DNA of 61,269 nucleotides from Phenylobacterium sp. (GTDB lineage Bacteria; Pseudomonadota; Alphaproteobacteria; Caulobacterales; Caulobacteraceae), in contig NZ_JAUYNW010000024.1 of NCBI RefSeq assembly GCF_030698145.1, positions 1-61,269 on the forward strand. Reading direction: 5' to 3'. Positions 1 through 8,932 of the stretch are shown here, piece after piece; positions within the stretch are counted from its first letter, which is position 1; every line of letters begins with the position of its first letter. The position numbers were made by a program, and so were the translations under genes. Under the pieces are notes generated by a model that searched no databases, was not told the DNA's origin, and saw nothing but the letters and a program-made list of their open reading frames with translations.

Positions 1-60
1 CTGGGTCGATTTCCCGGCGCCCTCGCCGCCTTCGAAGGTGATGAACCGACCGCGTGCCAC
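1..60 (-). CDS. tmk: Thymidylate kinase, N-terminal fragment (runs off the window)
   Basis: Only the first 20 codons are inside the window. They read VARGRFITFEGGEGAGKSTQ, which contains the P-loop GGEGAGKST typical of dTMP kinase (dTMP to dTDP, using ATP). The start is inferred to be GTG at position 60, because the same frame runs upstream without another start codon to the stop of rlpA at 100-102. No clear Shine-Dalgarno is visible. The gene follows rlpA on the same strand. Confidence 0.8.
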   Translation of the reverse strand, partial: MARGRFITFEGGEGAGKSTQ

Positions 61-99
61 GCGGCCAAATTGGCCGGTTCGCCGGCTTTGTCCAGCGCC

Positions 100-1047
100 C
101 TAGAAGGGCCGAACGACGCGGGCCTCGGCGAAGCCGTAGGAGGCCACGCGGTCGCGCACGCTCCAGGCCTCGCCCTCGTCGGCGCCGCCCGCCAGCATGA
201 CCCGATAGAGCGTCACCCCGTCGGCGCGCTGGACCGGCTCGATGGTGGCGTCTCCGGCGCCGGCCAACTGGTCGGCGACCCGCCGGGCGTTGTCATGGTC
301 GGAAAAGGCTCCGGCCTGGACGCGATAGAGGCCCGAGGCGGCGGCCTTGGCCGGTTGGACGGCGGCGATAGGCGCCAGCGGCGTGGAGCTCACCGCGATC
401 GGGGCCGCCAGGCCGCTATAGGGGATCGGCGCGGCCGGCAGGGTCGCGCTGGGCGCAGGCGTTCCCGTGTAGGACGCATAGCGCAGGCCTGCGTCGGGCG
501 GGCCAAGTTCGGCGGGGCCCACATACCGCACGCGGACATTGGCCGTGCCCTGGCGGTCATAACCCAACTGGCGCGCGGCCTCCCGCGACAGGTCGATCAC
601 TCGCCCGCCGACGAACGGCCCGCGGTCATTGACCCGCACCTTGATCGCCTTGCCGTTGTCCAGGTTGGTCACCTCGACGATGGACGGCAGCGGCAAGGTC
701 GTGTGCGCGGCCGAGGCCACGGTCATGTCGAAAATCTCGCCATTGGCGGTCGGCTTCATGTGGAAGGCGTCGCCGTACCAGGAGGCGATCCCCTGCTGGT
801 CGTAGGACGGCTCTTCCTTTGGCGCGTACCAGATGCCGGCCACCTGATAGGGCGCGCCGATCTTGTAGCGGCCGCCCGCTCCGTTGGGCGTGTTCGATGT
901 GTTCGGCGTCGCGATCGACGGCGCGCCGGGGCCGCTCGGCCGCGCGGCGTAGCGCGGATGCGGCGTGGCGCAGGCGGCGAGCGCCGCGCTCCCCATCAGC
1001 ACCAGGGCCAGGTTTCGCGCTTGGATGTGATCGTGGATGCGGATCAT
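100..1047 (-). CDS. rlpA: RlpA-family septal lytic transglycosylase, lipoprotein with SPOR domain
   Basis: This 315-residue envelope protein probably cleaves denuded peptidoglycan at the septum. A lipoprotein signal ends at LAAC (Cys26). A low-complexity Pro/Ala/Asn linker follows, then a double-psi beta-barrel (about residues 85-178) with His115 in AAHTTLP and Asp141 in NDRGPF, the pair associated with lytic activity in RlpA. The C-terminal residues from about 237 form a SPOR domain, which binds denuded glycan strands at the division site. An AGGGAAGGG ribosome binding site precedes the ATG. Thymidylate kinase follows on the same strand. Confidence 0.9.
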   Translation of the reverse strand: MIRIHDHIQARNLALVLMGSAALAACATPHPRYAARPSGPGAPSIATPNTSNTPNGAGGRYKIGAPYQVAGIWYAPKEEPSYDQQGIASWYGDAFHMKPTANGEIFDMTVASAAHTTLPLPSIVEVTNLDNGKAIKVRVNDRGPFVGGRVIDLSREAARQLGYDRQGTANVRVRYVGPAELGPPDAGLRYASYTGTPAPSATLPAAPIPYSGLAAPIAVSSTPLAPIAAVQPAKAAASGLYRVQAGAFSDHDNARRVADQLAGAGDATIEPVQRADGVTLYRVMLAGGADEGEAWSVRDRVASYGFAEARVVRPF

Positions 1048-1164
1048 GACCGCCCTTCCCTGTGTCGAACGCTCCCCAGCGCCGTGCTCAGGGGCGAAGA
1101 TGGGCGCAAGGGTTTGAGCCAGGGTTAAGGAACGCGGTTAATCCGTTAAGGCTGTCGCCCCCCA

Positions 1165-1194
1165 TTGGAGGTCGCCGCCCGGCCCTGCTATAGG
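1165..1194 (+). promoter_or_regulatory. Predicted sigma-70-type promoter of tRNA-Ser
   Basis: TTGGAG (1165-1170) and TATAGG (1189-1194) are separated by 18 bp. The -10 lies 9 bp before the mature 5' end of the tRNA gene, leaving almost no leader. This is a pattern match only. Confidence 0.5.
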
Positions 1195-1203
1195 CCCGGG
1201 TCC

Positions 1204-1293
1204 GGATGGGTGGCCGAGTGGTTTAAGGCAGCGGTCTTGAAAACCGCCGTGGGTGAAAGTCCACCGTGGGTTCGAATCCCACCCCATCCGCCA
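1204..1293 (+). tRNA. tRNA-Ser (anticodon UGA)
   Basis: The seven-base acceptor arms GGATGGG and CCCATCC pair, the discriminator is G, and CCA is encoded. The anticodon loop CTTGAAA is closed by GCGGT/ACCGC and gives anticodon TGA, reading UCA. The extra bases between the anticodon arm and the T arm form the long variable arm of a class II tRNA, as expected for serine. Confidence 0.97.
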
Positions 1294-1390
1294 CGATCGC
1301 GCCGGCCAACCCACGCGATCCGTCTCTGTCGCAACAACTTCAACGTGCTAATCTAGTCTCGGCTCGAAAGACCGGGGCAAGGGCACGCAC

Positions 1391-3490
1391 ATGGACCTTC
1401 AGTCGACGGGTATCGAACGCTGGATGGAGGCCGCGCCCGCAGCGGCTTCGTTCGCGGCTGTCGGCGGACCGCCGATGGCGAGGCGCTTCAAGTTCCTGAC
1501 CGCCGACGGTCAGAGGGCGACGCCGCTCGAGCAGGAGGCTCTGCTCGGAACCAACGACCTGGTGGAGGCGAGCTTCCTCGCCCGCTGCGCCACCGTGATC
1601 GGCTGCATCGGGCGCGTGCGGTTCCACACGGCCAAGGGCCGGGGCTATGCCACCGGCTTCCTGATCGCGCCCGGCCTGATGATGACCAATCATCATGTGT
1701 TCGGCGACGAGAGCGCCGCCCAGGGCGCCAGCCTAGAGTTCGGATACCAATACGACATCGCCGGCCAGATCCCGCCGACCGAGGAATACGACATCCAGCC
1801 CGGCGTGTTCTTCGCCGCCGACAAGGACCTGGACTTCGCGGTGGTCGCGGTGGCCCCGAGCTCGACGACCGGGACGCGGCTCGACCGGCGCGGCTATCTG
1901 CGGCTCAACCCGGAGTCCGGCAAGGCCGCCAAGGGCGACTTCGTCACCATCATCCAGCACCCCGACGGCGAGCCCCTGCGCATCGCCCTGCGCGAGAACG
2001 AGGTGCTCAACCTGCTGCAGGATCCGCCGGTCATCTGGTACCGCGCCGACACCGCGCACGGCTCCTCCGGCGCGCCGGTGTTCAATGACAGCTTCCAGAT
2101 CGCGGCCCTGCACAGTTCGGGCCGGATCAAGCGCAACGAGGCCGGTGAGTTCCTCCGCACCAACGGCGAATGGGTCGCCGACCTGGGGGGCCTGGGCGAG
2201 GGCGACGTGGTCTGGGAGGCCAATGTCGGCATCCGGATCAGCAGTATCTGCGCCGAGCTGCTGCGCCAAGCCAAGGCGCGGTCGCCCGCCCATTGCGCGA
2301 CGCTGGAGAAGGCCATGCAGGGCGGAGACGTCCTGGCCGCGGCGATCGACCGGATCAAATCACACGCCGCTGAAGGCGAGGCCAAACGGGGAGACGAAGG
2401 CATGGGGCAGTCTGATGGGCGCGGCGCGCCAAGCGTCTCGCGCGGGAGTGACCTCGTCATCCCGCTTCAGCTCAGGATTTCGCTGGAGATCGGCGGCGCC
2501 GTAGCGGCCCCGGCGACGACGGTCAGCGCGCCGCAGGGTCTCGTCAACGACCTTGAGGTCGAGGCGATCAAGATGCGTATTCCGGTCGTCCATGACGGGC
2601 TCAGCCAACGCAAGGGCTTCAACCGCAAGTTCCTGGACCTCGCGGGCGGCAAGAGCGCGCCCGCCCCGGCCCTGACGGCCGTGGGCGAGGCGCTCGTCGC
2701 GCCCCTGCTCGACGGCTCGGGGATGGAGGTGAAGTACCACAAGTTCTCGATCTGGATGCACAAGGAGCGCCGGCTGGCGCTCCTGACCGCCGCCAATGTC
2801 GACTGGCGGGCCCGCAAGGCGGTGGTCGACGGCCAGAAGACCAACCGCAAGACCCTGGCCGGTTTCCCGCCCACGGGCGTGTTCGCCGAGCAGTGGGTCA
2901 CCGATGCGCGCATCGCCGCCGGCCACCAGCTTCCGGACATCTTCTACACCGAGGACAACCAGGCGTTCGACAAGGGCCACATCGTGCGGCGAGACGACGT
3001 GGCCTGGGGGAACACCTTTCTCGATATTCAGAAGGGCAACGGCGACACCTATCACGTCACCAACTGCTCGCCGCAGACCAGCGTCTTCAACCAGGGCGAC
3101 GACGGCGTCGACAACTGGGGCGACCTGGAATCCCACGTCCAGAAGGCAGCCAAGACCGACCAGGAGAAGGTGGTGATCTACGCCGGCCCGATCTTCACCC
3201 CGACCGATCGCTGGTTTCGCGGCAAGGACGACAGCGGCCCGCTGCGCGTCCAGATCCCGAACCGGTTCTGGAAGGTGGTGGTGAGCAAGGGCGAGGCCGG
3301 GGTCGAGGCCTATGGCTTCGTCATCGAGCAGGACGTCCGCGCCATCACCGAGACGGAGTTCTTCGTCACCGAGAACTGGATCGGCGAGATGAAGCGCATC
3401 TCCGAGATCGAAGACGCCCTGCGTGGCTGGGTGTCGCTGGAGGCCCTGAAGCCCCACGACCAGTTCGACAAGGTGCAGGCCCAGGCCTGA
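1391..3490 (+). CDS. Trypsin-like serine protease fused to DNA/RNA non-specific endonuclease
   Basis: This 699-residue protein has no signal peptide. Residues 60-300 form a chymotrypsin-fold protease with a complete apparent triad: His102 in TNHHVF, Asp148 in DLDFAVV and Ser226 in GSSGAPV. A linker (about 300-440) includes a beta-strand-like VIPLQLRISLEIG. Residues 440-690 form a NUC1/EndoG-type nuclease: FDKGH (Asp527, catalytic His530, with Lys in place of the usual Arg of DRGH), metal-ligand Asn567 after NCSPQTSVF, and the downstream W..LE (Glu580). An AAGGG site precedes the ATG. Both activities look intact. Inference: a cytoplasmic effector whose protease could process targets or release the nuclease. 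It stands alone beside tRNA-Ser. The biological role is unknown. Confidence 0.85.
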   Translation: MDLQSTGIERWMEAAPAAASFAAVGGPPMARRFKFLTADGQRATPLEQEALLGTNDLVEASFLARCATVIGCIGRVRFHTAKGRGYATGFLIAPGLMMTNHHVFGDESAAQGASLEFGYQYDIAGQIPPTEEYDIQPGVFFAADKDLDFAVVAVAPSSTTGTRLDRRGYLRLNPESGKAAKGDFVTIIQHPDGEPLRIALRENEVLNLLQDPPVIWYRADTAHGSSGAPVFNDSFQIAALHSSGRIKRNEAGEFLRTNGEWVADLGGLGEGDVVWEANVGIRISSICAELLRQAKARSPAHCATLEKAMQGGDVLAAAIDRIKSHAAEGEAKRGDEGMGQSDGRGAPSVSRGSDLVIPLQLRISLEIGGAVAAPATTVSAPQGLVNDLEVEAIKMRIPVVHDGLSQRKGFNRKFLDLAGGKSAPAPALTAVGEALVAPLLDGSGMEVKYHKFSIWMHKERRLALLTAANVDWRARKAVVDGQKTNRKTLAGFPPTGVFAEQWVTDARIAAGHQLPDIFYTEDNQAFDKGHIVRRDDVAWGNTFLDIQKGNGDTYHVTNCSPQTSVFNQGDDGVDNWGDLESHVQKAAKTDQEKVVIYAGPIFTPTDRWFRGKDDSGPLRVQIPNRFWKVVVSKGEAGVEAYGFVIEQDVRAITETEFFVTENWIGEMKRISEIEDALRGWVSLEALKPHDQFDKVQAQA

Positions 3491-3649
3491 GAAGCCTTGT
3501 TCTCCGTACGCGTAGTTCCAGATTGGCGCCGCCCCTTCACGCGCGGCGCTATCTGCTGCGACGTACCTAAATGTACATCCCTCAACCAAGACGATAAGTT
3601 TTGCCGGCCCAGACCTCTAGATGAGGAAGCTGTGCATGAGGGGTAAGTG

Positions 3650-4420
3650 ATGAGGCTACTGAATCTTGCTGCTATTGCGGCTATCAGCGTGAGTCTTGGT
3701 GGCTGCGCTTACAACGCTCCGGTGGGCGTTTCGCCAAACTTGAACGTCTATTCGTCGTACGGCGAAAAGGTGCCCGGGCGGTTTGCATTGTTCGTCGATT
3801 CAGAAGCCTTCAACACGACGGTTCGACCAACTGGATTGAACTGCGCCGCACACAGCTTTCCTTTGGATCTCCGCCAGTCTTTCGAAGCGTCGACGGTATC
3901 GACCATGCGTCAACTGGTCGACGAGGTCCAAGTCGTCGAGCGGCCAATTCCTGCTACCCAGCTGGCCGCCCAGGGCTTGGCGGGGCAAGTGACCGTTTCT
4001 GCGGAAACAGTTACCGCGCGCGTCCAGGTGATTTCTGGATTCTGGAGCTCTACGGCCGACTCGGTGGTCGAGTTGTCAGCGGGCCTTCTTGTGGACAGCC
4101 CTACAAGCCGTGTTCTGGGAACGACTGCTCAGGGGTTTGGAAATGCTCAACAGGATGCGGGCGCTTTCTGCGGCAACACCGCGAATGCCATTGGGGTTGC
4201 GACGGAAAAGGCCATGCGACAACTCCTCGGTCAGTTGGGAGAACGGATGAGCAATTCAGAACGTTTGCGCCGCGTGGCCATTGCGCCCGCCAACCCGACC
4301 GCCCCGCGGCTTCCCCAGGAGGTCCGCGAAGCCACCCCCGTTCTTGCGGCGTCACCACCTAAACCCCGCAAGGGCGGGTGCGTGCGAGTAACGACCGATC
4401 CGTCTCAAAACCGCTGCTAA
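3650..4420 (+). CDS. Putative outer-membrane lipoprotein, unknown function
   Basis: I do not recognise this family. The 256-residue product has a short signal ending in the lipobox LGGC (Cys19), so it is probably lipidated and anchored in the envelope. The mature part has scattered cysteines (NCAAHSF, FCGNT, GGCVRV, NRC at the very end) and a long Ser/Thr-rich central region. The ATG at 3650 is preferred over GTG at 3647 because GAGGGG is then well spaced. Base composition is visibly less GC-rich than the flanking genes, as is the roughly 160-bp gap before it, suggesting recent acquisition. It lies downstream of the protease-nuclease gene on the same strand. Confidence 0.6.
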   Translation: MRLLNLAAIAAISVSLGGCAYNAPVGVSPNLNVYSSYGEKVPGRFALFVDSEAFNTTVRPTGLNCAAHSFPLDLRQSFEASTVSTMRQLVDEVQVVERPIPATQLAAQGLAGQVTVSAETVTARVQVISGFWSSTADSVVELSAGLLVDSPTSRVLGTTAQGFGNAQQDAGAFCGNTANAIGVATEKAMRQLLGQLGERMSNSERLRRVAIAPANPTAPRLPQEVREATPVLAASPPKPRKGGCVRVTTDPSQNRC

Positions 4421-4496
4421 GAGATCGCCCAGTGGTTGATATGGCCATGCCAAGGACGGTCCCGGCGCCCCATAACGCCCAACCTGTGACGTCGCT

Positions 4497-6356
4497 TCAC
4501 GTCCGCTGGGCGTCGCGGCTCAGCTCCAGCCCCGGCATTCCGCCGTCGACGCGCCATTCCTCCAAGAGTTTGACGAAGGCGATGGAGCCCTTGCCGTAGG
4601 CGCCGTTGCGGATGGCCAGCTCCGAGGGCTTGCCCTCGTTGTTGTAGTAGCCGGGGGTGCATTCCTCGGCGAACTTCTGCCGCATGACCGCGGCGTCGAG
4701 GATGGTCTGGACCCAGGCCGCCTCGGCCTCGGCTTCCGCCTCGATCCGGGTCACGCCGTCTTCCAGGCAGCGGCTGATGATGTAGGCCGCGTGCTTGCTC
4801 TGCTCGTTCAGCAGGTGGGGATAGTTGGCGGTGAACCCCGACTGGATGTTGCTGAAGATCAGGCAGTTGGGGAACTCGCGCACGTGCATGCCGTGCAGGG
4901 AGGACGCCCCGTCCGCCCACTTCCGGGTCAGGCTCAGGCCGTCGCGACCAATGAGTTCGTAGCCGGCGCGACGGGAATATTCCGTGCCCACCTCGAACCC
5001 GGTGGCGTAGATCAGGCAGTCGATCTCGTACTCGACGCCGTCGACGACGACGCCCTTTTCCGTGATGCGCTCGACCCCCTGCCCCTGCGTGTCCACCAGC
5101 TTCACGGTCGGACGGTTGAAGGTGTCGAGATACTCGTCGTGGAAGCAGGGCCGCTTGCAGAACTGGTTGTAGTAGGGCTTCAGCGCCTCGGCGGTCGCCG
5201 CGTCCTGGACGACGGAATCCACCCGGGCGCGGATCGATTCCATCTTCTGGAAGTCGGCGAGCTGGACGAGCGCGCCCGGATCGGCCGGCGCGGCCCCTGC
5301 CCCGCCGCCTTCGGCCATGCGCTTGCGCGCGATCAGGCCCAGATTGCGGATGATGTCGGTCCAGCCGTCATTGACCAGGTCCTCCTCGGCGAAACCGCCG
5401 GAGACCAGGATGTTGAAGTTGTCCATCCGGTGCTGCTGCCAGCCCGGCGGCAGGCTCTTGGCCCATTCCGGATCGGTGGGCTTGTTGGCCCGCACGTCGA
5501 TGGACGAGGGCGTGCGCTGGAAGACGTACAGCTGGGCCGCCGTGGCGCCGACGTGCGGCACGCACTGCACGGCCGTGGCCCCGGTGCCGATGATCCCGAT
5601 CCGCTTTCCGGCCAGGCCCGTCAGGCCGCCGTTCGAATCCCCGCCCGTATAGGCGTAGTCCCAGCGGCTGGTGTGGAACGAGTGGCCCTTGAAGGTCTCC
5701 ACGCCGGGGATGCCGGGCAGCTTGGGCCGGTGCAGCGGCCCATTGGCCATGCACACGAAGCGGGCCTTCATCCGGTCGCCGCGGTTGGTCTCGATGACCC
5801 AGCGCGAGGCGTCGTCGTCCCAAGCCATGCCAGTGACTTCAGTCTGGAAGCAGGCGTTGTCGTAGAGCCCGTACTTCTCCCCGATGGCCCGGCTGTGGGC
5901 CAGGATCTCAGGCGCGCGGGTGTACTTCTCCTTCGGCACGTAGCCGATCTCTTCCAGCAGCGGTAGGTAGACGTAGGACTCGATATCGCAGGCCGCGCCG
6001 GGATAGCGGTTCCAGTACCAGGTGCCGCCGAAGTCCCCGCCCTTCTCGATGACGCGGAGGTCCTTCACCCCGGCCTCGCGCAACCGCGCGCCGGCGAGCA
6101 GGCCGCCGAAGCCGCCTCCGATCACCACCACCTCGACCTCGTCGGTCAGCGGATCGCGGGTGAAGCCCGGCTCGACATAGGGATCTTCCAGGTAGTGGGC
6201 GAAGGCCCCGGCGATCTCCTGGTACTGGGCGTTGCCGTCGGCGCGCAGGCGCTTGTCGCGCTCGGCGCGGTACTTGGCGCGCAACGCCTCGGGATCGAAC
6301 CCCAGATCGTCCGGCGTTGTCCGCGCCTTATCTTCGATCGCACCCGAATCCGCCAT
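4497..6356 (-). CDS. Flavin-containing monooxygenase, Baeyer-Villiger type
   Basis: This protein of about 619 residues probably inserts oxygen next to a ketone, or oxidises a heteroatom, using FAD and NADPH. The FAD-binding GGGFGG is near residues 80-85, followed by [11 protein letters not shown]. The Baeyer-Villiger fingerprint [11 protein letters not shown] (F-x-G-x3-H-x3-W) is near 222-232, and the second Rossmann motif GIIGTGATA is near 254-262. The start six codons inside the longer frame is chosen because AGGGAGGGG sits just before it. It is divergent from an acyl-CoA ligase, suggesting a shared pathway for a ketone or sterol-like substrate. The substrate cannot be read from sequence. 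Confidence 0.85.
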   Translation of the reverse strand: MADSGAIEDKARTTPDDLGFDPEALRAKYRAERDKRLRADGNAQYQEIAGAFAHYLEDPYVEPGFTRDPLTDEVEVVVIGGGFGGLLAGARLREAGVKDLRVIEKGGDFGGTWYWNRYPGAACDIESYVYLPLLEEIGYVPKEKYTRAPEILAHSRAIGEKYGLYDNACFQTEVTGMAWDDDASRWVIETNRGDRMKARFVCMANGPLHRPKLPGIPGVETFKGHSFHTSRWDYAYTGGDSNGGLTGLAGKRIGIIGTGATAVQCVPHVGATAAQLYVFQRTPSSIDVRANKPTDPEWAKSLPPGWQQHRMDNFNILVSGGFAEEDLVNDGWTDIIRNLGLIARKRMAEGGGAGAAPADPGALVQLADFQKMESIRARVDSVVQDAATAEALKPYYNQFCKRPCFHDEYLDTFNRPTVKLVDTQGQGVERITEKGVVVDGVEYEIDCLIYATGFEVGTEYSRRAGYELIGRDGLSLTRKWADGASSLHGMHVREFPNCLIFSNIQSGFTANYPHLLNEQSKHAAYIISRCLEDGVTRIEAEAEAEAAWVQTILDAAVMRQKFAEECTPGYYNNEGKPSELAIRNGAYGKGSIAFVKLLEEWRVDGGMPGLELSRDAQRT

Positions 6357-6416
6357 GAACCCCTCCCTCGACATACCGGATCATCTAAAGTCAGATTGCC
6401 CGTGGGGAATGCAAGG

Positions 6417-6428
6417 GGCGTGCACGCC
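6417..6428. promoter_or_regulatory. 12-bp perfect palindrome in divergent promoter region
   Basis: GGCGTGCACGCC is a perfect palindrome in the 227-bp gap between the divergent monooxygenase and acyl-CoA ligase genes. It could be an operator controlling both. No adjacent regulator gene is present, and in GC-rich DNA such palindromes also arise by chance. Confidence 0.25.
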
Positions 6429-6583
6429 ACGCGCAGACGCCAGCATTTTCCGGGACTTCCGTCGGGTCCACGTGGCGCGGATCGCACGGTTCCTCTACCG
6501 TCGCTGGGACGCCTGCGCGAACGCGGCGACGGAACGGCCGACGGACGCCTCGACGCGGCCGCGGGAACGATACGGAGGAAGAG

Positions 6584-8284
6584 ATGCACTACAAGGAGCT
6601 GAAACAGGCCTGGGCCGAGCTCACCGCGCCTGGCGCGCCGTTCGAGATCGCTCCGGTCGAGGTGCGCGGGCAGATGCTCCGGGCCTTCCGCCACGCCCCG
6701 CCCTCCGTGCGCGAAATCTGGCTCTCGACCCTGCAGTTCGCCGACCGCGACTACCTGATCTACCAGGACGAACGCCTGACCTACGGCCAGGCCCACGCCA
6801 AGGTGAACGCCATCGCCGCCTGGCTGACCGCACAGGGCGTCGTCCCGGGCGACCGGGTGGCCATCGCCATGCGCAACTATCCGGAATGGATGCTGATCTA
6901 CTGGGCCTGCGTGTCGCTGGGCGTCGCCGCCGTGGGCATGAACGCCTGGTGGGTGACCGAGGAGATTGCCTACGCCGTCAAGGATTCCGCGCCGAAGGTG
7001 ATCTTCACCGACTCCGAGCGCCTCCCCCGCATCCTGGAACGGCCTGAGATCGCGCAGGACACCCTGCTGGTGGCCGTGCGCACCGATCCGGTTCCGGCCG
7101 GGGTCATCCCCTGGGCCGATGTCCTGGCCAACGGCGGCGACATGCCCGCCGTGAGCGTCGATCCCGACGCCGACGCCTGCATTTTCTACACCTCGGGCAC
7201 GACCGGATTCCCCAAAGGCGCGCAGCTCACCCATCGCGGCTGCGTGGCCAATCTGATGAACTTGATGTTCTCAGGCCAGGTCCAGGCGCTGGCGACCGCG
7301 CGAGCCACCGGTGTCATGCCCGACCCAGACGCTGCCCCGCCTACTCCGGTAGGCTTGATCACCACGCCGTTGTTCCACGTCACGGCCAACAACTGCGCCG
7401 CCTACGCGATCAGCGCCGGCGGCGGGAAGATGGTGCTGATGTACCGGTGGGACGCCGGCGAGGCCCTGAAGCTGATCGAACGCGAGGGCGTCACCGCCAT
7501 GAGCGGCGTGCCGACCATGGCGCGCGAGCTGATCTCCCACGCGGATTTCGCCACGACCGACACCTCCAGCCTGATGACCCTGGGCGGCGGCGGCGCGCAG
7601 CTCCCGCCGGACCTGGTGGGCAAGATCGACGGCCAGGTGAAGACCGCCCGGCCCAATACAGGCTACGGCATGACCGAGACCTGCGGGATCATCACCGCGG
7701 TGGCCGCCGACTTCTACGTCGACAAGCCCTCGAGCTGCGGCCCGGCCATGCCGACCTTCGAGGTAAAGGTGGTCGACGACGATGGAAACGCCTTGCCCTC
7801 CGGCCAGGTCGGCGAGCTTTGGGTCAAGGGCACGCCGGTGATCAAGGGCTACATCAACCGCCCCGACGCGACCGCCGAATCGATCAGCCAGGGCTGGCTG
7901 AAAACCGGCGACGTGGCCCGGATCGACGATGACGACTTCATCTTCATCGTCGACCGCAAGAAGGACATGGTCCTGCGTGGCGGGGAGAACGTCTATTGCG
8001 CCGAGGTGGAGGCCACGATCTTCCGCCATCCCGCAGTGGCCGAGACCTGCGTGTTCGGCGTTCCTGACGCCCGTCTCGGCGAGGAGGTCGGGGCGGCCGT
8101 GGTGTTACGGCCGGGCGAGGTGCTCAGCGCGGCGGACCTCCGCGCCCACTGCGCGGCGATCAGCGCCAAGCACAAGATCCCGCGCTACCTGTGGTTCCTC
8201 GACGATCCCATTCCCCGCAACGCCAGCGGGAAGTTCCTCAAGCGGCAGCTTCGCGAGACGCTGGCGGTCGAGGTAGCTGTCTAG
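6584..8284 (+). CDS. AMP-dependent acyl-CoA synthetase (fatty-acid-CoA ligase)
   Basis: This 566-residue enzyme activates a carboxylic acid to an acyl-adenylate and then an acyl-CoA. The P-loop-like motif FYTSGTTGFPKG lies at 201-211. GYGMTETCG supplies the adenine/acyl pocket region. GWLKTGDVA and VDRKKDMVLRGGENVY mark the hinge and mobile C-terminal domain, and the near-terminal ASGKFLKRQLR carries the catalytic Lys. GGAGGAAGAG precedes the ATG. Length and motifs fit long- or medium-chain ligases of FadD type. Substrate is uncertain, but pairing with the divergent monooxygenase suggests degradation of a hydrophobic compound. Confidence 0.88.
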   Translation: MHYKELKQAWAELTAPGAPFEIAPVEVRGQMLRAFRHAPPSVREIWLSTLQFADRDYLIYQDERLTYGQAHAKVNAIAAWLTAQGVVPGDRVAIAMRNYPEWMLIYWACVSLGVAAVGMNAWWVTEEIAYAVKDSAPKVIFTDSERLPRILERPEIAQDTLLVAVRTDPVPAGVIPWADVLANGGDMPAVSVDPDADACIFYTSGTTGFPKGAQLTHRGCVANLMNLMFSGQVQALATARATGVMPDPDAAPPTPVGLITTPLFHVTANNCAAYAISAGGGKMVLMYRWDAGEALKLIEREGVTAMSGVPTMARELISHADFATTDTSSLMTLGGGGAQLPPDLVGKIDGQVKTARPNTGYGMTETCGIITAVAADFYVDKPSSCGPAMPTFEVKVVDDDGNALPSGQVGELWVKGTPVIKGYINRPDATAESISQGWLKTGDVARIDDDDFIFIVDRKKDMVLRGGENVYCAEVEATIFRHPAVAETCVFGVPDARLGEEVGAAVVLRPGEVLSAADLRAHCAAISAKHKIPRYLWFLDDPIPRNASGKFLKRQLRETLAVEVAV

Positions 8285-8495
8285 CAAACGATTGGCCGCG
8301 GGACGGATGACCCTGAACAAGCTAGTCCTTGGCGTTCAGGGGATCGTGCACGACGCGGTGCGCGGCGAATCGCCCGTCAGGCTTGTATTTCGGGCCTGCG
8401 GCGGCGACTGTCTCTCTGGGCGTTCAGGGCGCAGCTTCGGCGGCGTCTGAGTTGAGTACATCCTGTCGAGTTCGCTCGCGTGGGAAGGGGCGGTC

Positions 8496-8918
8496 TTGGA
8501 TCGAGAATCGGACGTCAGAGGTGAGGTCGTCATCGCGCGGCTGCACGCCCTGGTCCGCGCGGGCTACCGGCCGGATGTTGGCGTGGAGCGCACCAAGGGC
8601 GCGGTCACGTTCAAGCATCCGCGCAAGGCCGCCGAGGTCACCCTGTGGGGCGACGGCCGCGTCGTCGACGGCGCGCCCTCGTTCATCGCCAACGACAGCA
8701 ACCAGACCGTGATCGAAGCCTCCGACACCACGGGCTTCGAGCGGTTCATCGCCGACTCGCCCTCCCCCATCGCGGTCCGCAAGGTGGGGTCCAGCCTGCT
8801 GGAGACGGTCATCCTGGCCGCCGCGGCCTGGGCGATCCTGATCGGCGCGGTCTACAGCTTCTGGCGGCTGTCGCAGTTCGTCCTCGGCGCCGTCATCCAG
8901 GCCGTCACCTCCGGCTGA
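8496..8918 (+). CDS. Hypothetical protein with C-terminal membrane helix
   Basis: I do not recognise this 140-residue protein. Its start is read as TTG, preceded by GGGAAGGGG with 5-bp spacing; no ATG gives the full frame. The N-terminal part is soluble and mixed alpha/beta. Residues about 101-135 (from LLETVILAAAAWAILIGAVY onward) form one or two membrane-spanning segments near the C-terminus, so the bulk of the protein probably faces the cytoplasm. The next gene starts 14 bp later. The 210 bp upstream hold no gene I can support. Confidence 0.6.
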   Translation: MDRESDVRGEVVIARLHALVRAGYRPDVGVERTKGAVTFKHPRKAAEVTLWGDGRVVDGAPSFIANDSNQTVIEASDTTGFERFIADSPSPIAVRKVGSSLLETVILAAAAWAILIGAVYSFWRLSQFVLGAVIQAVTSG

Positions 8919-8932
8919 GCAAGGAGCTTCCC

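Noticed and set aside
1124..1149. Three TTAA motifs upstream of rlpA as a possible CtrA site
   Set aside because: Spacings are 9 and 4 bp, not the 7 bp of the full TTAA-N7-TTAA site, so only half-sites remain.
1204..4496. tRNA-Ser as an attachment site of an integrated island
   Set aside because: No integrase gene and no second copy of the tRNA 3' end was seen downstream before the monooxygenase gene.
8322..8423. Minus-strand reading frame ending AAGPKYKPDGRFAAHRVVHDPLNAKD
   Set aside because: It looks protein-like, but a stop lies 33 codons upstream and no usable start codon or ribosome binding site is present; at most a decayed fragment.
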